In this document: piece after piece, positions 24,341-25,309 of the stretch | Layout: the number at the start of each line of letters is the position of its first letter | Numbering within the stretch: position 1 is the stretch's first letter | Notes under the pieces: model-generated | Seen by the model: only the letters and a program-made list of their open reading frames with translations | What the model was told of the DNA's origin: nothing | Databases searched by the model: none | Position numbers and translations under genes: made by a program | Assembly: GCA_946480845.1 (NCBI GenBank) | Contig: CAMLLJ010000012.1 | Span: 1-25,309 of the forward strand | Origin: an uncultured Gemmatimonadota bacterium | GTDB lineage: Bacteria; Gemmatimonadota; Gemmatimonadetes; Gemmatimonadales; GWC2-71-9 | Reading direction: 5' to 3' | Length of the DNA stretch: 25,309 nucleotides

Positions 24341-25309
24341 CTACGCCCGGGCAAGGATCTCCGCCACCCGCTCCATCTGGCCCACCGTGTTGAACAGGTG
24401 CGGGCTCATGCGGATCGAGCCTTCGCGCAGGCTGGTGTGCACGTTCGCGGCCTTGAGCGCCGCATGGGTGCGCGCCGGATCGGGCGGCGCGACGCAGAGG
24501 ATCGCCGAGCCGTGCGCCCCCTGGGGTGAGGTGATGCGCGCGCCACCCTTCGCGGCCCAGTCCAGCACCGGCTCGTGGCACGCCAGGACGTGCTCCGCGA
24601 TCCGCCCGACGCCGGCCTCGAGGATCAGCCCGAGCGACTCGTTGAGCCCCGCGAAGTCCTGGTACGGGAGGGTGATCATCTCGAAGCGCCGCGCGTCGCC
24701 ACGGTAGGTGGTCCCGTAATCGGTGAGGTGGCGGAAGTCGTCGGTCCCCTCGTACGCCATCCACCCAGGGAGCGGCGGCTCCAGCAGGGGGATCAGGTCG
24801 CGCCGCACGTAGGTGAAGCCCGAGCCCCAGGGCGCGAGCAGCCACTTCTGCCCGCCGCAGGAGAGCAGGTCCACCGGGGTCGCGGCGAGGTCCACCGGCA
24901 CCTGGCCGATGCCCTGGATCGCGTCCACCACGAGCCAGGTGCCGGCCGCGCGCGTGGCGGCGGAGAGCGCGGCGAGGTCCACGGTGTACCCGTTGCTGAA
25001 CTGCACCAGCGACACCGCGATGGCGCGGACCCGCGGATGGGCCGCGCGCTCGAGGAGGTACGCTTCATCGGGCCACCCATCGGCGGTCACCGGTGCCAGC
25101 TCCACCTCGATGCCGCGCTCGCGCAGGTGGAGCCAGGGATAGACGTTGGCCGGGAACTCGCGGTCGCTCACCACCACGACGTCACCGCGCTCGAAGGGCA
25201 GCGCGTGCGCGGCGACATTGAGCCCGTAGGACGTGTTGGTGGCCAGCGCGATCTCGTCCGGCGACGCGTTGACCAGCCGCGCGATGAGGCGGCGCGACTC
25301 GGCGAAGAT
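24341..25309 (-). CDS. Class V aminotransferase-family PLP enzyme (5' end beyond window)
   Basis: The last 323 residues are present; the N-terminus lies to the right of the window. The PLP lysine is in SCGGQKWLLAPWGSG; the Asp that contacts the pyridine nitrogen is in VVDAIQGIGQ. ALATNTSYGLN is the phosphate-cup region and FPANVYPW a substrate-side loop. The overall pattern matches the class V group that includes cysteine desulfurases and isopenicillin N epimerase-like proteins. ATNTSYGLN, rather than the desulfurase catalytic Cys loop, argues for the epimerase-like branch. The real reaction is not predictable. The GTG at 25177 is an internal codon, since homology continues upstream to the window edge. 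Confidence 0.88.
   Translation of the reverse strand: MFAESRRLIARLVNASPDEIALATNTSYGLNVAAHALPFERGDVVVVSDREFPANVYPWLHLRERGIEVELAPVTADGWPDEAYLLERAAHPRVRAIAVSLVQFSNGYTVDLAALSAATRAAGTWLVVDAIQGIGQVPVDLAATPVDLLSCGGQKWLLAPWGSGFTYVRRDLIPLLEPPLPGWMAYEGTDDFRHLTDYGTTYRGDARRFEMITLPYQDFAGLNESLGLILEAGVGRIAEHVLACHEPVLDWAAKGGARITSPQGAHGSAILCVAPPDPARTHAALKAANVHTSLREGSIRMSPHLFNTVGQMERVAEILARA

Noticed and set aside
22445..24529. Plus-strand frame of about 690 codons across the GWxTD and DUF853 genes
   Set aside because: It crosses two real genes in other frames, has a skewed Arg/His/Ala composition and no motifs.

Overview
This is a very GC-rich chromosomal window packed with protein-coding genes. No rRNA, tRNA, CRISPR array or insertion sequence was seen. 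The gene mix suggests a Gram-negative environmental bacterium, most likely in or near the Gemmatimonadota (Acidobacteriota is an alternative). It has an ABC-transporter-dependent surface polysaccharide locus, PEP-CTERM proteins, a class A penicillin-binding protein, and a large secreted GWxTD-like protein. This placement is inferred from gene families, not from a marker tree.

Positions 1 to about 11290 form a polysaccharide locus in two divergent operons. The minus-strand operon runs from 7844 down through the left edge. It encodes a DUF5672 protein, an RfbF-type glucose-1-phosphate cytidylyltransferase, an SDR sugar-nucleotide enzyme, an RmlC-like 3,5-epimerase, a homoserine-dehydrogenase-like SAF-domain oxidoreductase, a small methyltransferase-like protein, an APH-fold kinase, a GT4 glycosyltransferase and a truncated GT2 glycosyltransferase. 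Four of its junctions are 4-nt start/stop overlaps. The plus-strand operon (8166-11287) encodes the Wzm-like permease, a Wzt-like ATPase with a C-terminal extension, and a WbpP-like UDP-sugar 4-epimerase. Together these could make a CDP-activated sugar, assemble and perhaps cap a glycan, and export it.

Positions 11288-13707 hold two tandem, duplicated 227-residue PEP-CTERM proteins. Each is followed by nearly the same terminator hairpin, and a small membrane protein lies upstream. A CRP/FNR-type palindrome lies upstream of one copy. No exosortase gene is present. A VanZ-family protein with an extracytoplasmic insert (13708-14928) follows on the plus strand. Its 3' end overlaps, tail to tail, an HNH endonuclease gene.

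Positions 14874-25309 are mostly housekeeping genes. A minus-strand group (PBP1A, an amidohydrolase, an HNH protein) diverges from tyrS and the overlapping GWxTD-like gene. The latter converges on a HerA/DUF853 ATPase, which sits downstream of a partial class V aminotransferase. A hairpin covers both stop codons of that convergent pair.

The most promising unexplained biology is the CDP-sugar cassette, which has a cytidylyltransferase but no recognisable CDP-glucose 4,6-dehydratase beside it, and the translationally coupled methyltransferase-like/kinase pair in an ABC-export glycan locus.
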